Below are positions 39,557 through 48,470 of a stretch of DNA of 64,000 nt, one piece after another; position 1 is the first letter of the stretch, and every line of letters begins with the position of its first letter. The translations under genes were made by a program, and so were the position numbers. The notes beneath the pieces were generated by a model. That model searched no databases. It saw nothing but the letters and a program-made list of their open reading frames with translations, and was not told the origin of the DNA. The DNA comes from Saccharomycopsis malanga (lineage: Eukaryota; Ascomycota; Saccharomycetes; Ascoideales; Saccharomycopsidaceae), in NCBI GenBank assembly GCA_004014935.1, contig CP025322.1, positions 2,046,001 through 2,110,000 of the forward strand. The letters are read 5' to 3'.

Positions 39557-39640
39557 ATGCCTTGCGAATGTTCTACTACCAGTAACTGCACCTGCTCTGC
39601 CGGCTCTTGCAACTGTGCTTCTTGCGGAAACAACAAATAA
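39557..39640 (+). CDS. 27-residue cysteine-rich metallothionein
   Basis: A tiny gene, easily missed by length filters. Its 27 residues include seven cysteines (3, 5, 11, 13, 18, 20, 23) in the pattern C-x-C-x5-C-x-C-x4-C-x-C-x2-C. There are no aromatic residues, His or Met apart from the initiator. This is nearly the pattern of the 25-residue copper metallothionein of Neurospora crassa, which differs by one spacer residue (from memory). It should bind Cu(I) in a single cluster and buffer copper in the cytosol. Strong TATA box, repeated leader and favoured codons point to high, inducible expression. No intron is needed. Confidence 0.85.
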   Translation: MPCECSTTSNCTCSAGSCNCASCGNNK

Positions 39641-39850
39641 GTTGGTTGACTGATTGTTTTCTTGATGTTTAATGTATAAAGCTGCTTTTGAGCTGTCTGA
39701 CAGCTTCTCGGGATATATATATGTTGAATCAATGACGATATTTGGAACTCAATATTGTAATGTGTATGCACAAGTGCTAACCTGAAGTAATAGATCTGCG
39801 AGTCAGAAGCGAATTAATTATATATGTCATCAATTTGTAAGACCATTCTC

Positions 39851-39991
39851 ACTACATAATAAAAATAATAACAGTTGTCTGTGAAATCACGTTCAAGATC
39901 GTAAAAAAGCAGCCGGTAAAAGTGCTGGGAATCGAATAATGTCCATCATAATATTCTTGCCTTTTTTTCTCTTCTCCAAGAGCAGTGGCTA
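39851..39991 (-). repeat. tRNA-headed SINE-like repeat, rearranged
   Basis: Body (TCACAGACAACTG) and spacer up to the B-box segment ATTCCCAGCAC are present. A short-form segment (AATATTATGATGGACATTA) is then joined to the head near GAAGAGAAAAAAAGG. It looks like a mosaic of long and short forms. Confidence 0.7.
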
Positions 39992-40150
39992 TTTAACAAA
40001 TTTTTATAAAATGGTATAGTATGTTCTACACACGAAACTACTACTCGAGTTGGTCTTATTATATTAAAAAAGAACAAACCTGTTTGTTCATCAAGCACCT
40101 TTAAATTGATAAGTTGATAGTTGAAACTTTTTTAGTCACAATACTTGTTG

Positions 40151-40471
40151 AGCCACTGGGGCCGTTTGGCTCAGTGGTCTGTGCTCTCGGAGAGAGAAAA
40201 ACAGGAGCACGGGTTCGATTCCCAAGGTGACACTTTTATTCGCTCTTTTTACGATGCTGAACGTGAATTCACAGGCAAGTGCAACTGTCTGAAAGATGGC
40301 CTAGACAAAAGGCTACTTACTTTCCAATTGAGTGGCAAGTTTCAGTAGTTTTTTGGGTTTTCCCCACTGTTTTACCAAGTCCCCTTAGACATATCGCGTA
40401 TATACCAAACTGATATGTACTGGGCTTGAAATATAAGATTATTATTATTACTACTATTATTATTAGTATTC
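40151..40471 (+). repeat. tRNA-headed SINE-like repeat, young long form (reference copy)
   Basis: The best full copy. A box TGGCTCAGTGG at 40167-40177; B box GGTTCGATTCC at 40212-40222. The body starts TTTTATTCGC and includes CACAGGCAAGTGCAACTGTC, GATGGCCTAGACAAAAGGC and TTTTTTGGGTTTTCCCCACT. Then comes the core ACCAAGTCCC..GCGTATATACC, TACTGGGC and a tail of mixed ATT/ACT triplets. Over about 110 body bases it differs from the copy at 51625 at about two positions. Direct repeats of about 27 bases (39986-40012 and 40475-40501) flank a larger segment containing it. Confidence 0.92.
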
Positions 40472-40489
40472 TAATGGCTATTTAATAGA

Positions 40490-40725
40490 TTTTTATAAAT
40501 CTACTACTTATTACCAATAATCTACTACTTATTACCAATAATCTACTACTTATTACCAATAATCAATCTACTACCTATTACCAATACTCTACTACCAATT
40601 TCCAATAATCTACTACCTATTACCAATAATCGACTACTTATCACCAATAATTTACTACCTATTACCAATAATCGACTACCTACCACCAATAATCTACTGC
40701 CTACCACCAATAATCTACTAACGTC
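40490..40725 (+). repeat. Minisatellite, unit of about 20 bases
   Basis: About eleven degenerate copies of TCTACTACTTATTACCAATAA between the SINE tail and the 3-prime end of HAS1. Variants include CGACTA and CTGCCTACC. Confidence 0.9.
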
Positions 40726-40801
40726 CAGCCCATTATCTCTGAGCGGTCAAGCCTACAACCTAACATAAAGACACTTGACAAATGTATTAACTATAGAACA
40801 A

Positions 40802-42535
40802 CTACTTTCTCTTATGCTTCTTCTCCTTTTTGGCGGACTTTCCGCTGGCACCAATGGTAATGTTGACTCTTGGCGGCACTGGGAAACCAAAGCCTTTGGC
40901 TACTTTTACCAAGTCAAGCTTATCTATCTGGTAGACAGTTTTCAAGTGGTGACTTGCATAGGCTTGCAAATAGGATCTGTAGCCGTCCTTTGCGGACTGG
41001 TGCAACCAATAGTTGGAGGCAATGAGTTTCTCCAACTGCGGCTGGACGTTGGCGATTTTGTTGCTTGGAAACTCATATTCATTGAGAGGCACTTTGGCCG
41101 CCTTCAAGTATCTTAAGAAACCAAGTTCCGAAGGGGTCAAGAACATGAGAGACTTGCCTTTTCCGGCAGTGCCTCTGGCAGTTCTTCCCACACGATGAAT
41201 ATAGTCTCTTGGGTCATCAGGAGGATCGAACTGGACAATCCAATCGACGGCAGGAATGTCCAAGCCTCTGGCAGCAACGTCAGTACATATGAGAGTGCCT
41301 TGTTTGGCATTACAAAATTCAAAAAAGGTATTTGTTCTTTTCTGTTGTTTTTGTTTTCCGTGCAAATCCAAGACCGGGAGATCAATGTAGTTGAGCAACT
41401 CTCCGTAATATTTAACACAGTTGCAAGAAGACAAGAAAACAATGACTTTTTTCTTCTGGTTTCTTTTCAAAAACGAGAACAAAAGCAAAAACCGCTTGTC
41501 GCTTTCACACACAACATATCCCTGTTCCAACCCATTGGCAGTCGAGCTGTCTTCGGAGCTGTCAACATTGATATACAATGGTCCTGGCCGCAATGAGATT
41601 CTGGCCAAATCGTCAACCTTGGTCGTCTGTGTGGCAGAAAACAACATCGATTGTCTGTTTTCACTAGGCAAAATCTTGATGATTTGTTTCATTTCCTCCT
41701 CAAACCCAATCTCCAAGATTCTGTCTGCTTCATCAATCACTAATGCCTTCACATTCTTGAACACAAACCCTTTGGTGTTCTGTAAATGATCCAACAATCT
41801 TCCTGGCGTGGCTATCAACAAATTCACACCTTTGACCAACTTCTCGGCCTCCGCACGACGGTTGGCTCCGCCAATAACAATCCCAAACGTCTGTGTATGA
41901 TGTTTCATAAGTTCTCTGGCAACTCCGAATATTTGCAATGCCAACTCTCTTGTTGGTGAAACAACAACTACGCCCGTCCCATTTCTAGGCTTAAACCGCA
42001 AAGAGTACAATAGCTCGATTGCCGGAATCAAAAACGCCAACGTCTTGCCTGATCCGGTCTTTGCTGCTCCTAAAACATCCTTTCCTGCAAGCAATGGTGG
42101 AATCGTCCGAGCCTGCACTTTCGTCATTGTTTCAAATCCCATCTCCTTGATAGCTTTCAACGTTGGTTCCGACAAGTTGAGTTCTGTGAATTTATTCTTA
42201 ATATCAGCTTCTGTATTTACAATATTCTCTTGCTTTACACCTTCTTCAAGATCACTATTATCTTTCTCCTCTTCTTCTGCAGAATTTTCTTCCTTTTCTT
42301 CTCCAAAACTTTCCTCTTCTTCCTCTTTAGACCTTTTCTTCTCCTCCTTTACGCCTAGTAAATTAGCAACTTCATCATATTGTTCATCCAAAGCATCAAT
42401 AGCCTTTTCCTCAACTTTTTCTTCTTTTTCTTCTTCCTCCTTCTTGTTATGTTTACTCTTCTTGATCTTTTGAGAACTTCCCTTCTCGCCCCCTAAAGAT
42501 CTTCTCTTCTTGTTCACTTTGTCCTTCAATGCCAT
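40802..42535 (-). CDS. HAS1: DEAD-box RNA helicase Has1
   Basis: This 577-residue nucleolar helicase works in 40S and 60S ribosome biogenesis, releasing snoRNAs from pre-rRNA. The N-terminal 110 residues are Lys- and Glu-rich and nuclear-targeting in style. Core motifs in order: Q motif ([13 protein letters not shown]), I (AAKTGSGKT), Ia (PTRELALQ), Ib (TPGRLLD), II (DEAD), III (SAT), IV (VIVFLSSC), V (ARGLDIP) and VI (HRVGRTARG). The C-terminal segment with FPVPPRVNI and a basic tail (KKEKKHKRK) is typical of Has1. The open frame begins at a TTG (42544); the first ATG is 42535. Confidence 0.95.
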   Translation of the reverse strand: MALKDKVNKKRRSLGGEKGSSQKIKKSKHNKKEEEEKEEKVEEKAIDALDEQYDEVANLLGVKEEKKRSKEEEEESFGEEKEENSAEEEEKDNSDLEEGVKQENIVNTEADIKNKFTELNLSEPTLKAIKEMGFETMTKVQARTIPPLLAGKDVLGAAKTGSGKTLAFLIPAIELLYSLRFKPRNGTGVVVVSPTRELALQIFGVARELMKHHTQTFGIVIGGANRRAEAEKLVKGVNLLIATPGRLLDHLQNTKGFVFKNVKALVIDEADRILEIGFEEEMKQIIKILPSENRQSMLFSATQTTKVDDLARISLRPGPLYINVDSSEDSSTANGLEQGYVVCESDKRFLLLFSFLKRNQKKKVIVFLSSCNCVKYYGELLNYIDLPVLDLHGKQKQQKRTNTFFEFCNAKQGTLICTDVAARGLDIPAVDWIVQFDPPDDPRDYIHRVGRTARGTAGKGKSLMFLTPSELGFLRYLKAAKVPLNEYEFPSNKIANVQPQLEKLIASNYWLHQSAKDGYRSYLQAYASHHLKTVYQIDKLDLVKVAKGFGFPVPPRVNITIGASGKSAKKEKKHKRK

Positions 42536-42730
42536 TTTATCCAATAAAGTTCTTTACCTTCTCGTTTTAGTAAAACACTTGACTATATTAAACTGCTCAA
42601 TCTTCTCATCTCGCATAACACACAGAAAAAATTTTTTTTTTTCAACTCATCGGCCCATCGCTTCTAACAACTACTTGCATGTCTGTGCATAATAATGCCT
42701 ATTGGTGCCTGAGAGTGCAGTGCCCCATAT

Positions 42731-42916
42731 ATAATAATAATTATATCATATATTTGTACTGAAATCAGCACATATCTGTTTCGTATATACGCGATATGTC
42801 CGAAGGGACTTGGTAAAGCCCAATAATGTCCATCATAATATTCTCGCCCGAGTTTCTGTTAGGTCTTTTTTCTCTTCTCCGAGAGCACTGACCACTGAGC
42901 CAAATGGCCTAGTGGC
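42731..42916 (-). repeat. tRNA-headed SINE-like repeat, short form
   Basis: Head with A box and AGACCTAACAGAAAC, then GGGCGAGAATATTATGATGG, GGACATTATTGGGCTTTACC and the core. B box and central body are missing at the junction shared with 46098 and 46781. It lies 200 bases upstream of the HAS1 start. Confidence 0.87.
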
Positions 42917-43005
42917 AGACTTATAAATTGGATGTATATATCTTTATACTATTTGACAATATATATATAACTTGATAAACTCATCTCAAAATCAAGAAAA
43001 ATCTC

Positions 43006-43320
43006 ATGAAGAAGATGCTTTTTACGACTGAATGTGACCCACAAATCCCTAAAGCACAGACCTTGAGCACGAGGATCCGTCGTTTTGGTCTGAGACATCC
43101 GGAAAACTTGGAAGAATTTGCCAAGCGGTGGTGGCTACCAACGCTACAGAGTCCAAGTCAAAGCTTGATAGCCTGCCAAGAGCGGTTGCCAGTGCTACTG
43201 TGTAAATCTGCCACTTACAAGCGGCAAGAAGCTCTAAAGTATGTTTTAGAGCTCTTGAATGCATTCAAAACATATGTTTGCGATATGTGGCTGTCGATAG
43301 TAGAAATAGTAAGGCTGTAA
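43006..43320 (+). CDS. Possible small gene, unrecognised
   Basis: A 104-codon frame opens at an ATG shortly after a TATATATATA run (42960-42969). The product is basic, with several Leu, Trp and Cys residues and no recognisable domain. Codon use is not clearly coding, and an opposite-strand frame overlaps it. It contains a perfect 9-base inverted repeat (43230-43238 and 43245-43253). I list it as doubtful. Confidence 0.2.
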   Translation: MKKMLFTTECDPQIPKAQTLSTRIRRFGLRHPENLEEFAKRWWLPTLQSPSQSLIACQERLPVLLCKSATYKRQEALKYVLELLNAFKTYVCDMWLSIVEIVRL

Positions 43321-43695
43321 ACATGATGCCTGTTTGGGCATCTACAAAGCCAGATTAGGCATCTCCCATATTCCAGGAAATGAAACAAACCCCTGTTCCT
43401 GACTACAAAACCTAACAGTTGTTGAATAATTTGGTGGCCCTTGGATAATAGGAGACATGCACCGTCCCGCAGTCTCATGCAGTCGCATGCATCTCGACAG
43501 CAAGTACAAGTGGAATTTTTTTGGCTTTTACCAGCCACTCAGAATAAATGAAATAATAATCCAGTTGGACTGTATTTAAGGGTATTGATTGGATTGGAGG
43601 ATTTGGAATATTTGGTGGTTGATTGTTGTGAATTGTGAGAAGATAAATTTCATAAATTTTTCAGTTGAAATTTTGGATTAATTGAAGGAATTGTG

Positions 43696-45804
43696 ATGAC
43701 AGTGATAGATTGTTCCGAATGGTTTGTGCCATTTCCGTTGGAGTATTATGCGAAAATAGGTGAAGAGTCCGGAGTAAATGTTCCAGACGAAACACCGATT
43801 GCCCAGGCATTTGGAAGCCCAGCAATCGATGTGCGAGTTGGGCCTATTATCCGTCTTCTTGGGCTGCTTGAGAAGGGGACGACCAACTATCGGGGCACAG
43901 TGTTGTTGGTGACGGCAGACCAAGGCTCGGAGTACGGGGAAACGGGGCCTGCGATCGAGTACCGGGTCGGGCCGTCAGATGCCAAGTTTCTTGCGGATCC
44001 GGAGGCCGGGTCGGTGGAGGTTCTTTCCGGGGTGTTTCCGGGGGCCGCCATCTATAAGGAGGCCGGCTATACGTTTTGGAGGTTCGACATCGAGTTGCAG
44101 CTCACGGGGTTTGAGCAGAAGGTGGAGTACAGCATCAATGGGGAGTCGCGGCCGCAATACCACTTTTACATTCCAAGCGTGACACAGTCTATGAATGTAG
44201 TGAGTTTCTCGTGCAACGGGTTCTCGTTGGCCACGGCCACGGACGAGTACACCAACTCGTTGTGGTACGACGTTCTCGCCAACCATAAGAAGAACCATTA
44301 CCATGTAGCCATAGGCGGTGGGGACCAGTTGTATTGCGACAAGGTCAAGTTGGTGTCGGAGGACTTGAAAAAGTGGTTGGAGGAAATCAACCCGTTGAAG
44401 AAGATCCACGCCGAGTTCACGCCGGCGCTTGCGGCCTCGTTGAAAGAGTACTATTTGAACGCGTATCTCGCCTGGTTTGGCCAGGGCCACTGGACAGGAA
44501 GCAACGGCAAAACCTTGCAAGCGTTGTTTCCGGTGGCCATGTCGACGATTCCGACCATCAACATCTACGACGACCACGACATCATCGACGGTTACGGCAC
44601 CTACAAGCACCAGACCATGAGCACCAACATCTTCAAGGGGTTGGGCGACATTGCGTTCAGATACTACTTGCTTTTCCAGCACCACACTGCGCCCGAGGAC
44701 AAGACCCGGTTTGACGAGCCCAGCTGGATCTTCGGGGCCCAGAAAGGACCGTACATCGAGGAGTTGGCGCACTCCAACTACGTGCGGTTGGGCAGGGAGA
44801 TTGCCTATGTGGGCTTTGACTGTAGAACCGAGCGCAAACGAGACCAGATCTTGACAGAGGCGTCCTACCGGCTCATTTTCCAACGCTTGGAACACGAGTT
44901 TGCCGCGTCCAACGGAGAAATCAAGCATTTGCTTGTTCTCCTAGGCGTGCCTATTGCGTATCCGAGATTGGTGTGGTTGGAAAAGTTGCTCACGTCAAGG
45001 GCTTTGGCTCCCTTGAAAGCGTTGGCCCAGAAAGGCGTGATTGCCCGCGGCTTGGTCAACGAATTCGACGGCTCTGTCGAGGTGTTGGACGATCTAGAAG
45101 ACCATTGGTGCGCTAAACATCACAAGGCCGAACGCAATAAGTTGGTAGGCCGGTTGCAGGACTTTGGTGCCCAGCACGGTGTCCGGATCACTATTCTTTC
45201 CGGCGACGTCCATTTGGCAGCAATCGGCCGTTTCCAAAGCAAAATCCATAAACACACCGTGCAATCCAAGAAAATCAAGTCCAATTTGGAAGTGGTTCAA
45301 GCTCCAGAAAAAGATCCAAGATTGATCTTGAATGTCATCAGTTCTGCCATCACTAACGCCCCTCCTCCTAACGGAATGGCAAACTTGTTGTATCGTCGCT
45401 CCAAAATCCACAAGTTTGACCGTAACACTTCTGAAGACATGGTCAAACTCTTCCATACCGATGTCGACGGCTCCGAAAGAACTAACACAATGTTCAACAA
45501 CAAAAGAAACTGGGCGGATTTGATCATCGCAAAACAATTGCCAAAATACAAAAACATCGAGCAAGGAACTGGTAAACTCCCGGGATTTGTCGATGATCAC
45601 AACCTCGAACAAAAATTGCTCACTACTTTGAAACAAAACACTATCGAAAGAATAGCTTATCCAATTTTACCAACCTCCTTGTCAACCACTATCCATATTG
45701 AAAAAACATCAAACAAAATCAACTCTCCAACCGCAAGCTATGAGGTTTTGATTCCACCATTGTCACAAAAACAGGTTTTAGAGGATATTGGTGTAAAAGA
45801 TTAG
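43696..45804 (+). CDS. PhoD-like metallophosphatase
   Basis: This 702-residue protein of the fungal PhoD-related phosphatase family (Pfam PhoD_2 type) has no signal peptide. Likely metal-binding motifs are GGGDQLYCD (about 206), IYDDHDIIDGYGTY (about 291) and LSGDVHLAA (about 503), with EIAYVGFDCRTERKRDQ between. Substrate unknown; family members cleave phosphodiesters or monoesters with calcium or iron. The N-terminal two thirds are much richer in G+C than any neighbour and the last 300 bases return to AT-rich. The frame is open from a GTG at 43693; the ATG at 43696 is used. A long minus-strand frame is a by-product of this composition. Confidence 0.8.
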   Translation: MTVIDCSEWFVPFPLEYYAKIGEESGVNVPDETPIAQAFGSPAIDVRVGPIIRLLGLLEKGTTNYRGTVLLVTADQGSEYGETGPAIEYRVGPSDAKFLADPEAGSVEVLSGVFPGAAIYKEAGYTFWRFDIELQLTGFEQKVEYSINGESRPQYHFYIPSVTQSMNVVSFSCNGFSLATATDEYTNSLWYDVLANHKKNHYHVAIGGGDQLYCDKVKLVSEDLKKWLEEINPLKKIHAEFTPALAASLKEYYLNAYLAWFGQGHWTGSNGKTLQALFPVAMSTIPTINIYDDHDIIDGYGTYKHQTMSTNIFKGLGDIAFRYYLLFQHHTAPEDKTRFDEPSWIFGAQKGPYIEELAHSNYVRLGREIAYVGFDCRTERKRDQILTEASYRLIFQRLEHEFAASNGEIKHLLVLLGVPIAYPRLVWLEKLLTSRALAPLKALAQKGVIARGLVNEFDGSVEVLDDLEDHWCAKHHKAERNKLVGRLQDFGAQHGVRITILSGDVHLAAIGRFQSKIHKHTVQSKKIKSNLEVVQAPEKDPRLILNVISSAITNAPPPNGMANLLYRRSKIHKFDRNTSEDMVKLFHTDVDGSERTNTMFNNKRNWADLIIAKQLPKYKNIEQGTGKLPGFVDDHNLEQKLLTTLKQNTIERIAYPILPTSLSTTIHIEKTSNKINSPTASYEVLIPPLSQKQVLEDIGVKD

Positions 45805-45829
45805 AAATTTGGTTTATAGGTTTTAGACT

Positions 45830-45935
45830 TGTTAATTGTTGATTTTTATTTTTAATTACTTGTTGATTTTTATTTTTAATTACTTGTTGATTTTTATTTT
45901 TAATTACTTGTTAGTTGATTTTTATTTTTTATTGT
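45830..45935 (+). repeat. 24-base tandem repeat in the PhoD-like gene 3-prime flank
   Basis: About four copies of TTGATTTTTATTTTTAATTACTTG begin 25 bases after the stop codon, so they are probably transcribed as 3-prime UTR. T-rich variants continue to about 46010. Confidence 0.8.
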
Positions 45936-46097
45936 TTTTTGATTGTTTTTTCTATTTTTTTGATTGTTTTTTCTATTTTTAATTTTTGTATTTCGTGTTT
46001 TTGTATTTTTGAATTGTTATCACAAAGCTAATAAACCAGTCTTAGTCGTCTCAACTGTCGTTCTTTTCAACATAAAACAATAATAATAATAATAATA

Positions 46098-46285
46098 AGC
46101 CACTGGGCCGTTTGGCTCAGTGGTCAGTGCTCTCGGAGAAGAGAAAAAAGACCTAACAGGAACACAGGTGAGAATATTATGATGGACATTTTTGAGCTTT
46201 ACCAAGTCCCCTTAGACATAGAGCGTATGTATATACCAAACTGATATATACTGGGCTTGAAATATATGATATTATTATAATAATC
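46098..46285 (+). repeat. tRNA-headed SINE-like repeat, short form
   Basis: Well-preserved short form: head to ACCTAACAGGAACAC, joined to AGGTGAGAATATTATGATGG, then the core and a short tail. An (AAT)n run precedes the head, as if the copy had entered another copy's tail. Confidence 0.88.
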
Positions 46286-46342
46286 TTATGTTGCACTTGC
46301 CTGTGGAAACCACGTTCAGTATAGTAAAAGCAGCGAATAAAA
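46286..46342 (-). repeat. SINE/LINE-type body fragment joined to repeat Q
   Basis: On the minus strand repeat Q runs into TTTTATTCGCTGCTTTTAC, then CACAGGCAAGTGCAAC and an ATAAGATTATTAT tail. The junction is exactly where the tRNA head ends in full SINE copies. The segment between GCAAC and the tail is deleted. Confidence 0.75.
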
Positions 46343-46535
46343 TCCGTTCTTAGCTAAAATCAAAAAACAAAAAACAATAAAATCTGAAAAAAAAAAAAGA
46401 AAAAAATAATCATAAAATATAAAGGAAACAATAATAAAAGTAATAAACAATAAAAAAAGGTTGTATGGTAGGGCTAGGTACAGAGTTCAGCTTGTTATTT
46501 TGGTCCCGATGATACTACTTGTGTTGAGTATCTAG
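46343..46535 (-). repeat. Repeat Q, copy 2 (candidate LINE 3-prime end)
   Basis: Partner of 28673-28822: TTAGCTA, a long A-rich stretch, GGGCTAGGTACAGA, TCAGCTTGTTATTTTGG and TTGTGTTGAGTATCTAG. It has the same orientation relative to the SINE body, and the match ends at the same place as in copy 1. No coding frame is clear. Confidence 0.65.
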
Positions 46536-46780
46536 TGACCTTTTCCAAACATTGGTATATTACAACTATATAGTGCTTTCTCCCTATATATTCTCAAATC
46601 CTCTTTTTAATGCCAGGCGAATCATTGACTTTTAATATAAATCATCAATTTAAAATGAAAACTCATCTCGAGAAAAAGATCAATGCTTAACATGCAACTT
46701 GGCCTATTCATTAGTGATAGCTGATATTTGTGAGCTGGGATTGCAGTTTAGCTACATAGCGATTCCCTACTTAGTTAGCT

Positions 46781-46967
46781 TAATAATAATAATAATAACA
46801 TCATAAATTTCGAACCCAGTACGTATCTGTTTCGTATATACGCGCTATGTCTAAAGGAACTTGGTAAAGCTCAAAACTGTCCATCAAAATATTCTCACCT
46901 GTGTTCCTATTAGGTCTTTTTTCTCTTCTCCGACAGCACTGGCCACTGAGCCATACGATCCAGCTGT
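46781..46967 (-). repeat. tRNA-headed SINE-like repeat, short form
   Basis: Minus-strand short form with the shared junction (AACACAGGTGAGAATATTTT, then GATGGACAG), an intact core and an (AAT)n-rich tail. Confidence 0.87.
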
Positions 46968-47030
46968 ATTTAGGTTGTTGAACTGTTTTATGTAATGGTT
47001 CATCTTGATTAACCCATCATAATGTATTCG

Positions 47031-47116
47031 TTGGATTGTATGGCTCAGTAGTCAAACGTCTCGAAAAAGAGACAAAATACCGCACTGCGTCCCAGGTTCG
47101 ATTCCAACTAGAAGCG
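47031..47116 (+). repeat. tRNA-like head only, related to the SINE
   Basis: TATGGCTCAGTAGTC (A box) and CCAGGTTCGATTCC (perfect B box) are about 50 bases apart. No body follows. It could be a solo head or a relative of the ancestral tRNA. Confidence 0.6.
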
Positions 47117-47542
47117 TTCCTGGGCTTTAAAGATTTAATTCATCACTAGGTAATTTAATTAAATATGCAACAAGAAAAAAGGTATGTAAAAAACAAAACT
47201 TCGAGGTGAAAAAAGAACTTGAACTAATAGATGAATAGGCCTACATTCTAGTATTAATCAGTGCACTTTCCATGAAAATCTAAAATATGAGAGACTAGTT
47301 AAAAATGTTTCAATGGACAATTTTTGGTCACTACGAGGTTTATTTTCCATTGAATATTTTCGTAGTATTTCCACGTTGATATCTCTGTTGGGTTTGGTAG
47401 TTATCTCGATTATTTTCTTGATGTCTTTTCTCGGCCTGCTTTTGTCTCAGACACGTTCACTTTTGGTAAATATTATTGACTGATTTGCTTAATTGAACAC
47501 CGTTTTTGAAATAATCCAAATGAAAATGTACAATTTCACTAG

Positions 47543-47630
47543 TCAGTGGGCCAGAGTACTCTCAGAGAAGAGTAAAAAGACCTAACAGGCTCACAGGTTC
47601 GAGTCCCAGCTTGAACACTTTTTACGACTG
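47543..47630 (+). repeat. tRNA-headed SINE-like repeat, head only
   Basis: CAGTGGGCC, AGAGAAGAG, AAAGACCTAACAGG and ACAGGTTCGAGTCC are present, followed by CACTTTTTACGAC, after which similarity stops. Confidence 0.7.
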
Positions 47631-48470
47631 TTCTTTATGCCTGTCGAGTCCATTTACCAGAACGATATAAAACACCTTCTCATATTTTTTTAGTTCACTT
47701 CAATACATTAATAATTCATAACATTTTTTGCTTGGCATATAATAATTCTTATACTGCCAAGGTTAACAGGAAACAAAAAGCCAATGTCATTCATTATTAT
47801 TATTACGCAACACTAAAAGTCTTAAACCTGACATTATGAGCCACTTATACCCAGAAAAGTTTGAAATATACATTACTTTTGGCGAAATTGTATAGTCAGA
47901 CCGACTAGAGAACTGCATATATTCATGTTCCCCCGCAGGGTCCTAAACTGCATCTTGCTGCACGGACCCAGCAAGACGTCACCTTCGAATGACATTTCCC
48001 AAAATGGAATTATTTTGCACTTTTTGACAATTCCACAGTCTAATGATGTCACCCCACAATATCCATTTTCTTCAAAGAAGTGGCTCTTCAATAGACACTC
48101 TAGCAAACTGCCCGAATGTAGCCAAATGTCACCGGTGTGTGCTGTCGCATCCTGCCGCATGCTGCTAAGCGGTGCAATGCATAGCGCCCGTAGCAGAAAC
48201 GGGGTCTCGTATTTAAAGACTGAAACGATCCAATAGTTGTTTTTTTTCTTGACATTTTATTTACAACCAGCTTGAAAAAGCCGTCTTAAATCACCAAAAA
48301 GATACGCAAATAGGCTATTGAAATAGCTAAATCAACAAATATTGGGCTTAAACTTGTGGTGGTTTAAAAGCAGTATCAATCAGCAACTTGAAAGTGCCAT
48401 CCACTTGCTATATATACTTTTTCCATCCTTTGAAAACGTTTTTTTTTTTCAATTTTTTTAGGAAATAATC
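47631..48470. other. Upstream region of the 944-residue protein gene
   Basis: Two overlapping frames of about 100 codons on opposite strands (47873-48160 and 47925-48236) are present, but neither looks coding. The stretch 47930-48200 is less AT-rich than the flanks and may be a regulatory block. Nothing else is recognised. Confidence 0.35.

Noticed and set aside
40490-40725. CRISPR-like array
   Set aside because: Units are directly adjacent and degenerate, without unique spacers; it is a minisatellite in a eukaryote.
43975-44928. 317-codon frame on the minus strand
   Set aside because: It lies wholly opposite the PhoD-like gene and is open only because of that gene's G/C-ending codons.
47873-48236. 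Two overlapping frames of about 100 codons
   Set aside because: Opposite strands, no recognisable domain, and they lie in the upstream region of the 944-residue protein.
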